21,682 bases of DNA, from contig JADHVE010000018.1 of the NCBI GenBank assembly GCA_016784195.1, positions 1 to 21,682 of the forward strand, written 5' to 3'. Below are positions 12,155 through 19,527 of this stretch, piece after piece (the stretch's first letter is position 1; every line of letters begins with the position of its first letter). The DNA is from Candidatus Woesearchaeota archaeon. GTDB lineage: Archaea; Nanobdellota; Nanobdellia; Woesearchaeales; GW2011-AR4. The notes under the pieces are model-generated. The model did not search any database. It saw nothing but the letters and a program-made list of their open reading frames with translations, and was not told the origin of the DNA. Position numbers and translations under genes: made by a program.

Positions 12155-14218
12155 TTAAACTACACTGCTGATATGCTCTTCTTTTGTGACTCTGATAACA
12201 TTGTCGACAAAGGTTTCTATTTTGTCTTCGTGGCTCACAACAACAACCTGTTTCATGTTAAGCAGGTCAAGAACATCACGGATCTTATCAAGCTGCTCTG
12301 TGGAAAAGCCGTCTGTAGGCTCATCCAGCATTATTATGTCTTTTGTTTTAATATTGCCGACAACATTGTTTATTACCTTATTCAAAGCCAGTCTATAAGA
12401 TAAAGCTACAGAAGTCTTTTCTCCACCTGATAGGTTTTCAAAAAAGGTCTCGTAGCCGTTCTGCTCAATAACAGGCGTGAATTCCTCATCCAGCCTTACG
12501 CTTATTCCTTCATCTTCAATCATAATAGAAAACCACTGCATAAACAAATCATTAAACTCACGGTAAACTTTCAGCATGACATGCTTTTCTATATTTGCCA
12601 TCAAATTGATAAAGTAGCTTTCCAGCCAGTTCTGCAGCTGGGATATATAAGTTAATTTTTCCTTTATCTTCAGTTTGTGGTTTATATCTTCTTCTAAGGT
12701 AGATATTAATTTCTGAATGCCCTCTTTTTCTTTTTCCATGGCTAGGTTTTCCAGCTCCAGATTCTTTTCATTGACCAGCATAGTATCAAATTCTTCTTTT
12801 GCTTGGTTATACCCTTCTTTTATGCCTTTAAAATCCTCCATTTTTTTGTTCAGCTCTATCTTTTCAACATTTATCTTGCCTATTCCCTTTTTGATCTCTT
12901 CCTGCAGATTATTCAGATTTTCAATCTCTTTTTTCTTGTCATAGATATTCTTTAATTTTAGGTTTATCAGATCAAAAGAGCTTTCCTCTTTCTTCAGCTC
13001 ATCGAGCTTTTCCTTTAATGCTTTTAATTTTCCATTAGCAAGATTTTCCTCTCCAGAATAAACCACGATGTTCTCTTCGAGCTTGATTAGATTAGTGCTT
13101 TCTTTGTTCATAATAAAGTCTTTATGCTCTTTGCTGACATCCTGCTGGCAGGTAGGGCATTTGCTCAGGCTTAGAACTTTTCCCTTTATTTCTTTTGATT
13201 TTCTAATTTCTAAATTTAATTCAGTAATCTTATTGTTTGTTTCTTTGATTTTACGCTCCATGAGGCTTATCTGGTTTTCATTAAGGCTGATGTTTTTCTT
13301 TAAGTCTTCCGGATCAATTTCCCTTTTTTTCCCTAACTCCCCTTCTAAAGTTTTTACATCCTTATCTAATTTTTCTTCTTCTGCCTTGTTTCTCTCCCTC
13401 TGCTCCAGTTTATTCCTCAGGCTAAGCTCGTTAATGTCCATCTCTCTTTTTAATTTATTCAGTTCTTCAATTTTATTTTCAATATTTTTTATTGATTCCC
13501 TTTTTTCCTTTACCTTATTTTTTATTTCTTCCAGCTTAGGTATCAGCACGTTTATTTTAATCGTAATCTCACGGGTTTCATTTTCCCTTTCTTTTTTGCT
13601 GTTCTGCTTTTCTTCCAGGCCTGCTATATTGCCTTCATACTCTTTTCTCTTTTCTTTTAAAGATCTTACAAAAACAGATGTGTTTTCTCTTACCCTTTTG
13701 TATTTATCAATATTAAAGACCTTCCTTAAAGTGTCAAGCCTGTCTTCCTTTTTCTCCTGCAGGATTCTTTTCATCTCTTCCTGAGGGGTATAAACTGTAT
13801 ATCTGTAAACTAAATCTTTGCTTCTTGAGACCAGGTCTTTAGGGTATCCCAATAAATCAAGCATGATTGTTTTTAGCTCAACATGAGTTCCTTCTTTTTT
13901 AACACCGTCTATGATCATATAGCCGGATTCCTGGCTGATTCCGTTTTTTCCCCTTTTGAGATTTCTGTGAATTATTATTTCTTTATTGTCTAGATTGAAT
14001 TTCAACTCAACACTTCCCTCATTTTTCCCGTGCCTTAGCAAAGTATGCGCTGGAAGATCTGTCTTTTTTGCTCCGAACAGGGCAAACTCTATTGCTAATA
14101 AGATTGTAGATTTCCCAGAGCCAATATCTCCTGCTAATAAAGTAGAGCCTTCGGGAAAGAGAATTTCCTGATTAAGATAGCTTCTGATGTTGTTTAACCT
14201 GACTCTTCTTATTATCAT
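12155..14218 (-). CDS. rad50: Rad50-like double-strand break repair ATPase
   Basis: The 687-residue protein has the ABC-ATPase halves at both ends of a long coiled coil. Walker A is GDIGSGKST (30-38), the Q-loop YTPQEEM (about 142-148), the zinc hook CPTC (C354-C357) at the coil tip, the signature LSGGEK (596-601), Walker B IIMLDEPTD (about 628-636) and the switch histidine in VVVSHEDK (about 663). Rad50 with Mre11 tethers and processes broken DNA ends. The protein is shorter than typical archaeal Rad50 (850-900), so the coils are short. Mre11, HerA and NurA, often adjacent in archaea, are absent here. GAGGGAG lies 3 bases before the ATG. An SbcC-like name is possible, but the hook and lineage favour Rad50. 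Confidence 0.88.
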   Translation of the reverse strand: MIIRRVRLNNIRSYLNQEILFPEGSTLLAGDIGSGKSTILLAIEFALFGAKKTDLPAHTLLRHGKNEGSVELKFNLDNKEIIIHRNLKRGKNGISQESGYMIIDGVKKEGTHVELKTIMLDLLGYPKDLVSRSKDLVYRYTVYTPQEEMKRILQEKKEDRLDTLRKVFNIDKYKRVRENTSVFVRSLKEKRKEYEGNIAGLEEKQNSKKERENETREITIKINVLIPKLEEIKNKVKEKRESIKNIENKIEELNKLKREMDINELSLRNKLEQRERNKAEEEKLDKDVKTLEGELGKKREIDPEDLKKNISLNENQISLMERKIKETNNKITELNLEIRKSKEIKGKVLSLSKCPTCQQDVSKEHKDFIMNKESTNLIKLEENIVVYSGEENLANGKLKALKEKLDELKKEESSFDLINLKLKNIYDKKKEIENLNNLQEEIKKGIGKINVEKIELNKKMEDFKGIKEGYNQAKEEFDTMLVNEKNLELENLAMEKEKEGIQKLISTLEEDINHKLKIKEKLTYISQLQNWLESYFINLMANIEKHVMLKVYREFNDLFMQWFSIMIEDEGISVRLDEEFTPVIEQNGYETFFENLSGGEKTSVALSYRLALNKVINNVVGNIKTKDIIMLDEPTDGFSTEQLDKIRDVLDLLNMKQVVVVSHEDKIETFVDNVIRVTKEEHISSVV

Positions 14219-14447
14219 TTCTCCCTCAATAATGGTAATGAGCAGAATGTTTATAAAATTTGTTATTGAAAAAATAAAAGTACAATTAATTATTAGGCCA
14301 ATATCTTCTCATCCTTATTAAAAAATTAACCAATAAAAAGAACACAATAAAACTTGCCATTAATAAAAAACAGATAAGAATAATTGAAAACAAAACTAGA
14401 AATACTCAAATAAGGGTCATAATGTAATAGAACTTAATGGTTAAAAT

Positions 14448-15416
14448 CTATTCAACCAATTGTTTCTTCAACCTTTCAATAACTTCAACAGGGCTTGGGT
14501 CTGTTCTGTTTAGGATGGCTAAATAATAAGAAACAAAGTCTCCAAGATAGATTGCAGAAAATAATCTTGATAATAAATATTCTCCCTGCCCACTTATTTC
14601 CTCGACATCAATTCTTTCTTCCATAATCTCCCTGCAGATATCCATTCTTTTCTGAATCCTTTCATTGTCCTGCGCATCTTTAATCAAAATGGCTGTGAAT
14701 TTCCTGTCCATCCCTTTGAAAGCATTAATCTCGTTATGGTTCATCTCAGAAAATACATTAAAGAAAGCAGGCATCTTGGCATTTTCATTTATCTGCGTCT
14801 TAAACCTATATGCAGCAGGCATTAATAACTCGGAAGAATATATTACAGCTATTTTTTCTCGTAATTTTTTTGCCAGTTCCTCTGCATTTTTCTTGAATTC
14901 CTCTTTCTTTTTCAGAATATTCAGCATTTCATTTAATTCTGAATTTTTTACATTTATGGCTCCTGAGTTATGCAAAATTCCTAGCATTGGAAAAAACAGG
15001 TATCCTAAAGCAGCTCTTGGCTGATAGCCTGAAGGAACCTTGATTATTTTCTCGCAGATATCAACAAGCTTGCCTCCTGATGTTATTCCGATAACTTTGG
15101 CTTTTCTTTCAACAGCATCCTGAGCAGCGCTTACTGTCTCTTCTGTATTTCCTGAATAAGATACAGCAAAAACTAGGCTGGATTCATCAACAAAATTAGG
15201 CATTTTATAATCCCTGTTGACAAAAACCGGAATCTTTGAATTATGCATGTAGCTTTTTAATAAGTCTCCTCCGATTGCAGAGCCGCCCATGCCTGTTACT
15301 ATGATATTTGTAAATCCTCTAGAAATAGTCTCTCCTCTTGGCAGCTCCAATGCTTCCCTGCACTGCCTGGGAAAATCTTCAATAGTTTCTAACATATTTT
15401 GGCTGTCTAACGGCAT
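14448..15416 (-). CDS. Bifunctional phosphoglucose/phosphomannose isomerase
   Basis: The 322-residue enzyme interconverts glucose-6-phosphate, or mannose-6-phosphate, with fructose-6-phosphate, feeding glycolysis/gluconeogenesis and sugar-nucleotide synthesis. SIS-fold marks are MGGSAIGGD (43-51) and SYSGNTEE (86-93), then GYQPRAALGYLFFPM (130-144). The likely catalytic E211 (NENAK), H227 (MNHNE) and a C-terminal lysine (K317) match the known archaeal family. AAGGTG lies 7 bases before the ATG. The 229-bp gap between its stop and rad50 shows no gene or clear signal. Confidence 0.9.
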   Translation of the reverse strand: MPLDSQNMLETIEDFPRQCREALELPRGETISRGFTNIIVTGMGGSAIGGDLLKSYMHNSKIPVFVNRDYKMPNFVDESSLVFAVSYSGNTEETVSAAQDAVERKAKVIGITSGGKLVDICEKIIKVPSGYQPRAALGYLFFPMLGILHNSGAINVKNSELNEMLNILKKKEEFKKNAEELAKKLREKIAVIYSSELLMPAAYRFKTQINENAKMPAFFNVFSEMNHNEINAFKGMDRKFTAILIKDAQDNERIQKRMDICREIMEERIDVEEISGQGEYLLSRLFSAIYLGDFVSYYLAILNRTDPSPVEVIERLKKQLVE

Positions 15417-15568
15417 TTTAACACCTTTTTATTCTTTTTTTTGATTATAAAATTAATTCTATAAATAATTTACTATTTTTGAGTTTAGAATCGAGAAAAC
15501 AACAATAATGAAAAATAAATCCAGTCCATTTAAGCTTAAGAATTAATGGGTTAGAAACACCCCACTTG

Positions 15569-15591
15569 GCTTTCATCAGGAAGATGAAAGC
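15569..15591. repeat. Perfect 9-bp hairpin in the pgi/DUF1385 divergent intergenic region
   Basis: GCTTTCATC and GATGAAAGC (15569-15577, 15583-15591) enclose the loop AGGAA. A TATA-like ATATATAA at 15601-15608 follows directly. The 291-bp gap (15417-15707) between divergent genes holds this hairpin and the promoters; I see no further gene in it. Confidence 0.45.
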
Positions 15592-15676
15592 AGAGGTTTA
15601 ATATATAAACAAGCCAATTATTTTATCAAAAGAAAATAATAAACAGATAACTCAAATTCATTCCAAAACATTAACC

Positions 15677-15685
15677 TTAAATATT
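15677..15685 (+). promoter_or_regulatory. TATA box of the DUF1385 gene
   Basis: TTAAATATT lies 22 bases before the ATG at 15708, so transcription should begin at the start codon (leaderless). No SD is present. Confidence 0.5.
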
Positions 15686-15707
15686 AAATCAAAAACAGAT
15701 AATAAAA

Positions 15708-16595
15708 ATGAGTAAAAAAATACATATAGGTGGACAGGCAGTTATGGAAGGTGTGATGATTAAGACAAAGAAAAACCTGGTAATCTCCGTCAGGAAACCA
15801 AACGGCAAAATAACCACAAAAAAGCAAAAACTAAAGCCAATCTCAGAAAAGATCAAGTTTTTTGGCTGGCCGTTCATAAGAGGTATTGTAGAATTAATTG
15901 AAATCCTGATTATTGGCATAAAAGCATTGAATTACTCTGCAAACGAAAGTATTGATAAAAAAGAAGAGAAAATAACCTCTAAGGAATTGATGATTACTCT
16001 ATTTATTGCGTTCGGGTTTGCATTTCTGTTATTCAAATTTCTGCCATTGTTAATCACAAAATTCATTTTCAATAAAGGCGTGATAGGCAGTTCTAGAACA
16101 ATATTTAACCTCATTGACGGCTTGCTCAGAATCTCTATGTTTATCCTGTACATTTTAGTAATCTCCAGGCTGAAGGATGTTAAAAGACTGTTCCAGTATC
16201 ATGGAGCAGAGCATAAGGCAGTTAACTGTTTTGAAGCCGGGAAAAAATTAACCCCAAAAAACATAAAAAAATACTCAACCTTGCACCCCCGCTGCGGAAC
16301 AAGTTTTATATTCATTGTATTATTTGTCGCTATCCTTATTTTCTCAATTGTCAAGATAGATATCAACTTTTGGCTTCTGCTTGTGTTAAGGATTCCGCTT
16401 ATCCTGCCTGTAGCAGGAATTTCTTATGAGATTCTTAAGTTGAGTGATAAATTCAAAAACAACGCCATATTTAATTCTTTGTCAAAACCAGGTTTGTGGC
16501 TCCAAAAAATAACAACAAAAGAGCCGGATAAAAAACAGATAGAAGTTGCCATAGAAGCTGTAAAAGGTATATTGAAGTTAGAAAAAATTTCTTAA
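15708..16595 (+). CDS. DUF1385 (YqhQ-type) integral membrane protein
   Basis: The 295-residue protein has all DUF1385 marks: IGGQAVMEGVM (7-17), YHGAEHKAVNCFE (164-176), HPRCGTSF (193-200), and a C-terminal PGLWLQKITTKEPD followed by EVAIEA. Hydrophobic spans lie at about 93-120, 135-153, 199-216 and 221-240. The conserved His, Glu and Cys residues suggest a metal site. The function is not established. The family is best known from bacteria, so its presence among archaeal genes hints at old transfer. Composition is like its neighbours. Confidence 0.9.
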   Translation: MSKKIHIGGQAVMEGVMIKTKKNLVISVRKPNGKITTKKQKLKPISEKIKFFGWPFIRGIVELIEILIIGIKALNYSANESIDKKEEKITSKELMITLFIAFGFAFLLFKFLPLLITKFIFNKGVIGSSRTIFNLIDGLLRISMFILYILVISRLKDVKRLFQYHGAEHKAVNCFEAGKKLTPKNIKKYSTLHPRCGTSFIFIVLFVAILIFSIVKIDINFWLLLVLRIPLILPVAGISYEILKLSDKFKNNAIFNSLSKPGLWLQKITTKEPDKKQIEVAIEAVKGILKLEKIS

Positions 16596-16695
16596 AAACA
16601 GTCAGATAAATTTTCCAAAGGCATATATATCTATGTCCTGTAAACTAAATTTTTTAAATTTTGTTGTTTGAAGCATTAAATTTTGAAAGATACTT

Positions 16696-16757
16696 AAAAA
16701 TCAATATTTGATTTTTTGTATTTTCTAAAATTGAAAATTTTAGAAAAATATTTAAAT
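16696..16757 (+). promoter_or_regulatory. Two palindromes next to the TATA box of the lipoprotein gene
   Basis: AAAAATCAA-TAT-TTGATTTTT (16696-16716) and TTTTCTAAAATT-GAA-AATTTTAGAAAA (16721-16747, 12-base perfect arms) stand side by side. The second ends at the TATA-like ATATTTAAAT (16748-16757). They may be operators; the first, with its T-run, may also end the DUF1385 transcript. Confidence 0.55.
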
Positions 16758-16801
16758 GCCTCTTGGAATAAAAGAATAAAATAAAGGTAGGTGATAAAAA
16801 A

Positions 16802-17239
16802 ATGAAAAAATATATTGTAGGACTGTTTCTGATTCTGTTGATAGTTGGTTGTCAGCAGCAGGCTCCGGAAGAATCTCCAGAGTCAACTGAACAAAATGTA
16901 GTAGATGTGCCGGCACAGACAGAAGAAACAACAGAGGAAACACAAACTGAAGAAACACCAGTAAAACCAGTAGAAGAAGTTCCAACAGGCGGAGATGTAA
17001 GAATTTTAGGAAACGGTAGATTTGATCCTGAAGAGATAAAAGTTAAGGCAGGAGCTGCAGTAGTGTTTAAGAATAATGCAGGCAAGACAATAACATTACA
17101 GTTATGGGAAGGAAGAAAAGTGATTGATACAGCTGTAATAAAGGATGGAAACATGGGCGAGATTATATTTGACAAGGTAGGATTATTTGAAGTTATAACC
17201 TTAGAATATGTAACCTCAATCTCAGTTACTGTAGAATAA
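16802..17239 (+). CDS. Lipoprotein with a cupredoxin-like domain lacking copper ligands
   Basis: The 145-residue protein has a signal peptide with the lipobox LIVGC (lipidated C17), then an acidic Thr/Glu/Pro-rich linker (about 20-60), and a beta-rich domain (about 63-145). The domain pattern, RFDPEEIKVKAGAAVVFKNN and a final GLFEVITLEYVTSISVTVE, is that of plastocyanin-like folds. The copper ligands (His, Cys, His, Met) are missing: the domain has no His or Cys. So it is probably a structural or binding domain outside the cell. AGGTGAT lies 6 bases before the ATG as SD. Paired palindromes upstream suggest control. Confidence 0.75.
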   Translation: MKKYIVGLFLILLIVGCQQQAPEESPESTEQNVVDVPAQTEETTEETQTEETPVKPVEEVPTGGDVRILGNGRFDPEEIKVKAGAAVVFKNNAGKTITLQLWEGRKVIDTAVIKDGNMGEIIFDKVGLFEVITLEYVTSISVTVE

Positions 17240-17245
17240 ACAAAT

Positions 17246-17268
17246 TCTTTTTTCTTTTTAATTTTTTT
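17246..17268 (+). terminator. T-rich terminator after the lipoprotein gene
   Basis: Three T-runs in 23 bases follow the lipoprotein stop directly, without a hairpin, as is usual for archaeal termination. The A-rich stretch after it can serve the convergent gene likewise. Confidence 0.5.
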
Positions 17269-17298
17269 AAGAACAAAAAAATAAAAAAAATAAAAAGC

Positions 17299-17556
17299 TT
17301 ATTTTTTCTTTTTACTTTTCTTCTTTTTTCTGCCTCTCTGCATCTTTGTCTCTACTACATTTCCTTTTTTGTCAATGTAATAAAGAAATCCTACTTTTCT
17401 TGTTATTCCTGCTTTATGCACAACTTCCTGTTTCTTGCTTGTTTTTTTGCCAGCTCTTGCCATTTGGACGCATGCTACATTTCCTTTCTTGTCCAAAAAG
17501 TAGAGATATCCTGACTTTCTCTTTATTCCGCATTTACAAACTACTTTTCCTGCCAT
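17299..17556 (-). CDS. 85-residue basic protein made of two copies of a 34-residue repeat
   Basis: Residues 5-38 and 45-78 are copies: each runs VV-x-K-x-G-I-x-RK-x-G-(Y/F)-LY(F/Y)-(L/I)-DKKGNV and ends in KM/QM-x-R and a GKK or RKK segment. A lysine tail (RGRKKKKSKKKK) closes the protein. Small single-copy proteins with this GYLYFIDKKG core occur in DPANN and some bacteria, as I recall; their function is unknown. The first copy has cysteines (C7, C9, C29) absent from the second. The basic tail suggests nucleic-acid or ribosome binding. GAGGAGGT lies 8 bases before the ATG. Confidence 0.78.
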   Translation of the reverse strand: MAGKVVCKCGIKRKSGYLYFLDKKGNVACVQMARAGKKTSKKQEVVHKAGITRKVGFLYYIDKKGNVVETKMQRGRKKKKSKKKK

Positions 17557-17582
17557 TTAGATTACCTCCTCTTTTAATTTTT

Positions 17583-17636
17583 TAAGACGATAAACCCCCG
17601 TCTTATCAACAACAAAAAAGTGAGTAGGTATATAAA
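17583..17636 (-). promoter_or_regulatory. Promoter and leader hairpin of the 85-residue repeat protein
   Basis: TATATAAA (17629-17636) is a TATA box on the minus strand and predicts a transcript start near 17605. The leader then begins with a hairpin: TAAGACG pairs with CGTCTTA (17605-17599 with 17589-17583) around a G-rich loop (GGGGTTTAT). The SD lies free downstream. Confidence 0.5.
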
Positions 17637-17864
17637 CCTTTCGAATTTTTCGACTGAGAGGCGAGAAAAAAGGTTTAAAAGAAAACTATTCAAACATTGA
17701 TTCTTAACTCTTGCTTATTTTGAGAGCAGATGTAAACTTCCGGTTTGTTTATTTTTCTTAATTTTATCTTTTAAAAAATTTGTCGTCAAGAGACGGAAAA
17801 ATTAGAAAGATATAAAAACAATGGGCCATAATAGGGTAACAATGGATCCTAAGGAGGTGTCATT
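17637..17864. other. Intergenic region between divergent small genes
   Basis: Between 17557 and 17864 (308 bases) I see the leader and TATA box of the minus gene, then AT-rich sequence without a credible gene. A plus-strand TATA box (TATAAAAA, 17811-17818) predicts a start near 17838 for the histone-like gene, and a small CGTC-AAGA-GACG dyad lies at about 17784-17795. Confidence 0.5.
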
Positions 17865-18067
17865 ATGGCAAAACAGAAGCAGTAAAGGTGATAAGAAAAA
17901 GGATTGGAAACTTAAAATTTATTTCTGACAAGAATATAATCAGGATATTTAATAAAAACAATAACCTTAGGGCTTTCTTAAAGAATTGCGAGGATGTCTG
18001 CAGACTTGCTTTTGAAAACGGAGATAAAGAAGTTACAGAAAAACATATAAAAAAAGTTTTAAGGTAA
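17865..18067 (+). CDS. Histone-fold-like small protein, frame broken by one base near its start
   Basis: A perfect SD (AAGGAGGTG, 17851-17859) precedes ATG 17865, but that frame stops after six codons (TAA 17883). In the -1 frame the sequence stays open to TAA 18065. Adding one A to the AAAA run at 17870-17873, or slipping back one base there, joins them into 67 residues beginning MAKTEAVKVIRKR. The second half aligns without gaps over 29 residues with archaeal histone HMfB: LKNCEDVCRLAF and GDKEVTEKHIKKVLR against RDIASEAIKLAR and GRKTIKAEDIELAVR. ISDKN matches the VSDDA loop. Conserved R and T of the GRKT motif are changed. A GTG at 17888 could start a 59-residue form. Histone-like is a moderate inference; a sequencing error, real mutation or programmed shift cannot be told apart here. 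Confidence 0.5.
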
Positions 18068-18073
18068 TTTTTC

Positions 18074-19333
18074 TTAACAAAATTCCCCCAGCCCTTTCTG
18101 AGCCTGCTTAACATTATTTCTTTTTTTCTCTGAAATTGTTTCCCTGTCAAAAACAGGCTCACCATAAACTCCATCATAGCCGGGTTTTATTTTTATTTTT
18201 CCATTCCTGTTTTGTATAATTGCCTCTGCTATCTTTTCATCTGTTGTTTTCTCCAACTCTTTTTTTTCAACATTCAATAAAATATTGAGTTCTGAGCCAA
18301 ACTTACCCAATAGATTGTTATATTCTTTCCATGTTTTCTGTGTTGCAACAGAAGAACCAATAGAAGATGCTAAAATTTCTGACAAGGGTATTAAAGACTT
18401 AAAAGGCACAGCATCTTTTGGCTTATAGCCCTCTTCCCGATCCGCTAATTCTTCAACCCTATGTAATACTCCAATCGTCAGTTTTTTTCCACATTTTGGG
18501 CATATGTTTTTGTTTTTTATTGAATCTTTAGGCTCAAAGCAAACATTACAGACACGATGTCCATCTAGATGGTATTTGCCATAGTTAGGGTCAACTTCAA
18601 TTGTACTGTCAATATTCTTATTTTTTAAGCATTGGATTATTTTATCATATTCTAATTTACAATCAAAAATAGTAGCTTCTCTGCCAATTCTCCAAGGCCA
18701 GTAAGAATGTAAATCAGAGAAACTGACAATAGCAAGATTATCCAGCTGCGACAATCTCCAGTTCATTGCCGGATCCGAACTTAATCCTGTTTCTATAGCG
18801 TGTATGTGCTTTGTTTGGTCTTTGAAGCATTCTTCAACAGAATTAAAACCGGAGTTTGAGCCAAATAAGCTAAACCAGGGAGTCCATATATGGGCTGGAA
18901 TTATTTCAATATATTTATCTATACTCTTCATCATCTCAACAAATTCCGGGCAGGGGATTTTGAATATAGGCCTCCCATCATAATCAACTCTTCCATGTTT
19001 TAGAAGATACTCAGTAATTTGATTGACAACTTCAAAATTAGGTGCTAATATTACATTATGAACTCTCCTCCCTTTCCCATCTTGGGTATAAACTAAAGAT
19101 ATTTCTGATTGGAGAACAAACGGAAAGTTTGTTTTTGTTTTCAAAATTCCAGTCTCATCTTCAGTTAATTCTCTTTTTAGTTCTTTTATCCACTCAGGAT
19201 GTGTAAAATCTCCAGTACCTAACAAATCAAGTCCTTTGATACGAGCATATTTTTCCAGGTTTTTAATAGTAAGATTTTTAGAAGTAGCCCTGCTGAATCT
19301 TGAATGTATATGCAAATCAGATATTATTTTCAT
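18074..19333 (-). CDS. Endonuclease Q (PHP-domain repair nuclease)
   Basis: EndoQ cuts DNA 5' to deaminated bases such as uracil and hypoxanthine. The 419-residue length is right. PHP metal ligands are visible: D6, H8, H10 (SDLHIHS), D42 and H45 (GTGDFTHPEW), E77, H148 (IPAHIWTPW), D207 and H209 (FSDLHSYWPWR). A zinc finger follows (C262, C265, C278, C281), then the family's LHRVEELADR and PFKSLIPLSEILA. The last eight residues, QKGLGEFC, fit a PCNA-binding box (Q-x-x-L-x-x-F-x) with C in place of the last aromatic; PCNA binding is known for Pyrococcus EndoQ. Its stop lies 6 bases from the convergent histone-like gene. TIGR00375 would be an equivalent name. Confidence 0.9.
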   Translation of the reverse strand: MKIISDLHIHSRFSRATSKNLTIKNLEKYARIKGLDLLGTGDFTHPEWIKELKRELTEDETGILKTKTNFPFVLQSEISLVYTQDGKGRRVHNVILAPNFEVVNQITEYLLKHGRVDYDGRPIFKIPCPEFVEMMKSIDKYIEIIPAHIWTPWFSLFGSNSGFNSVEECFKDQTKHIHAIETGLSSDPAMNWRLSQLDNLAIVSFSDLHSYWPWRIGREATIFDCKLEYDKIIQCLKNKNIDSTIEVDPNYGKYHLDGHRVCNVCFEPKDSIKNKNICPKCGKKLTIGVLHRVEELADREEGYKPKDAVPFKSLIPLSEILASSIGSSVATQKTWKEYNNLLGKFGSELNILLNVEKKELEKTTDEKIAEAIIQNRNGKIKIKPGYDGVYGEPVFDRETISEKKRNNVKQAQKGLGEFC

Positions 19334-19527
19334 AATCTGAGTAGTTTATTTACCTATTTAATGCTTTTGTTGATTTTTATTAATTTTTTAAATTTTTATT
19401 TTAATTGATTTTTAGCCATTAATTTTTATTATGAATCATTTTTAGAGAACATTTTTCCTTTAAAATATTTTTAATATTGATTTTTTACACAAAATTTAAA
19501 TATTAAGTTTGATTTGGAGATTATTTA

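Noticed and set aside
13068..13784. Long plus-strand frame of 238 codons opposite rad50
   Set aside because: It is Ser/Phe/Leu-rich, the usual mirror of Lys/Glu-rich coiled-coil codons on the other strand. Rad50 motifs prove the minus strand.
16696..16747. The double palindromes as only a terminator of the DUF1385 gene
   Set aside because: They lie 100-150 bases after that stop and directly abut the next TATA box, so control of the lipoprotein promoter fits better, though a terminator role of the first is not excluded.
17863..18177. Minus-strand frame of 104 codons opposite the histone-like gene
   Set aside because: It overlaps the end of EndoQ in another frame and the plus strand has the promoter, SD and histone-like residues.
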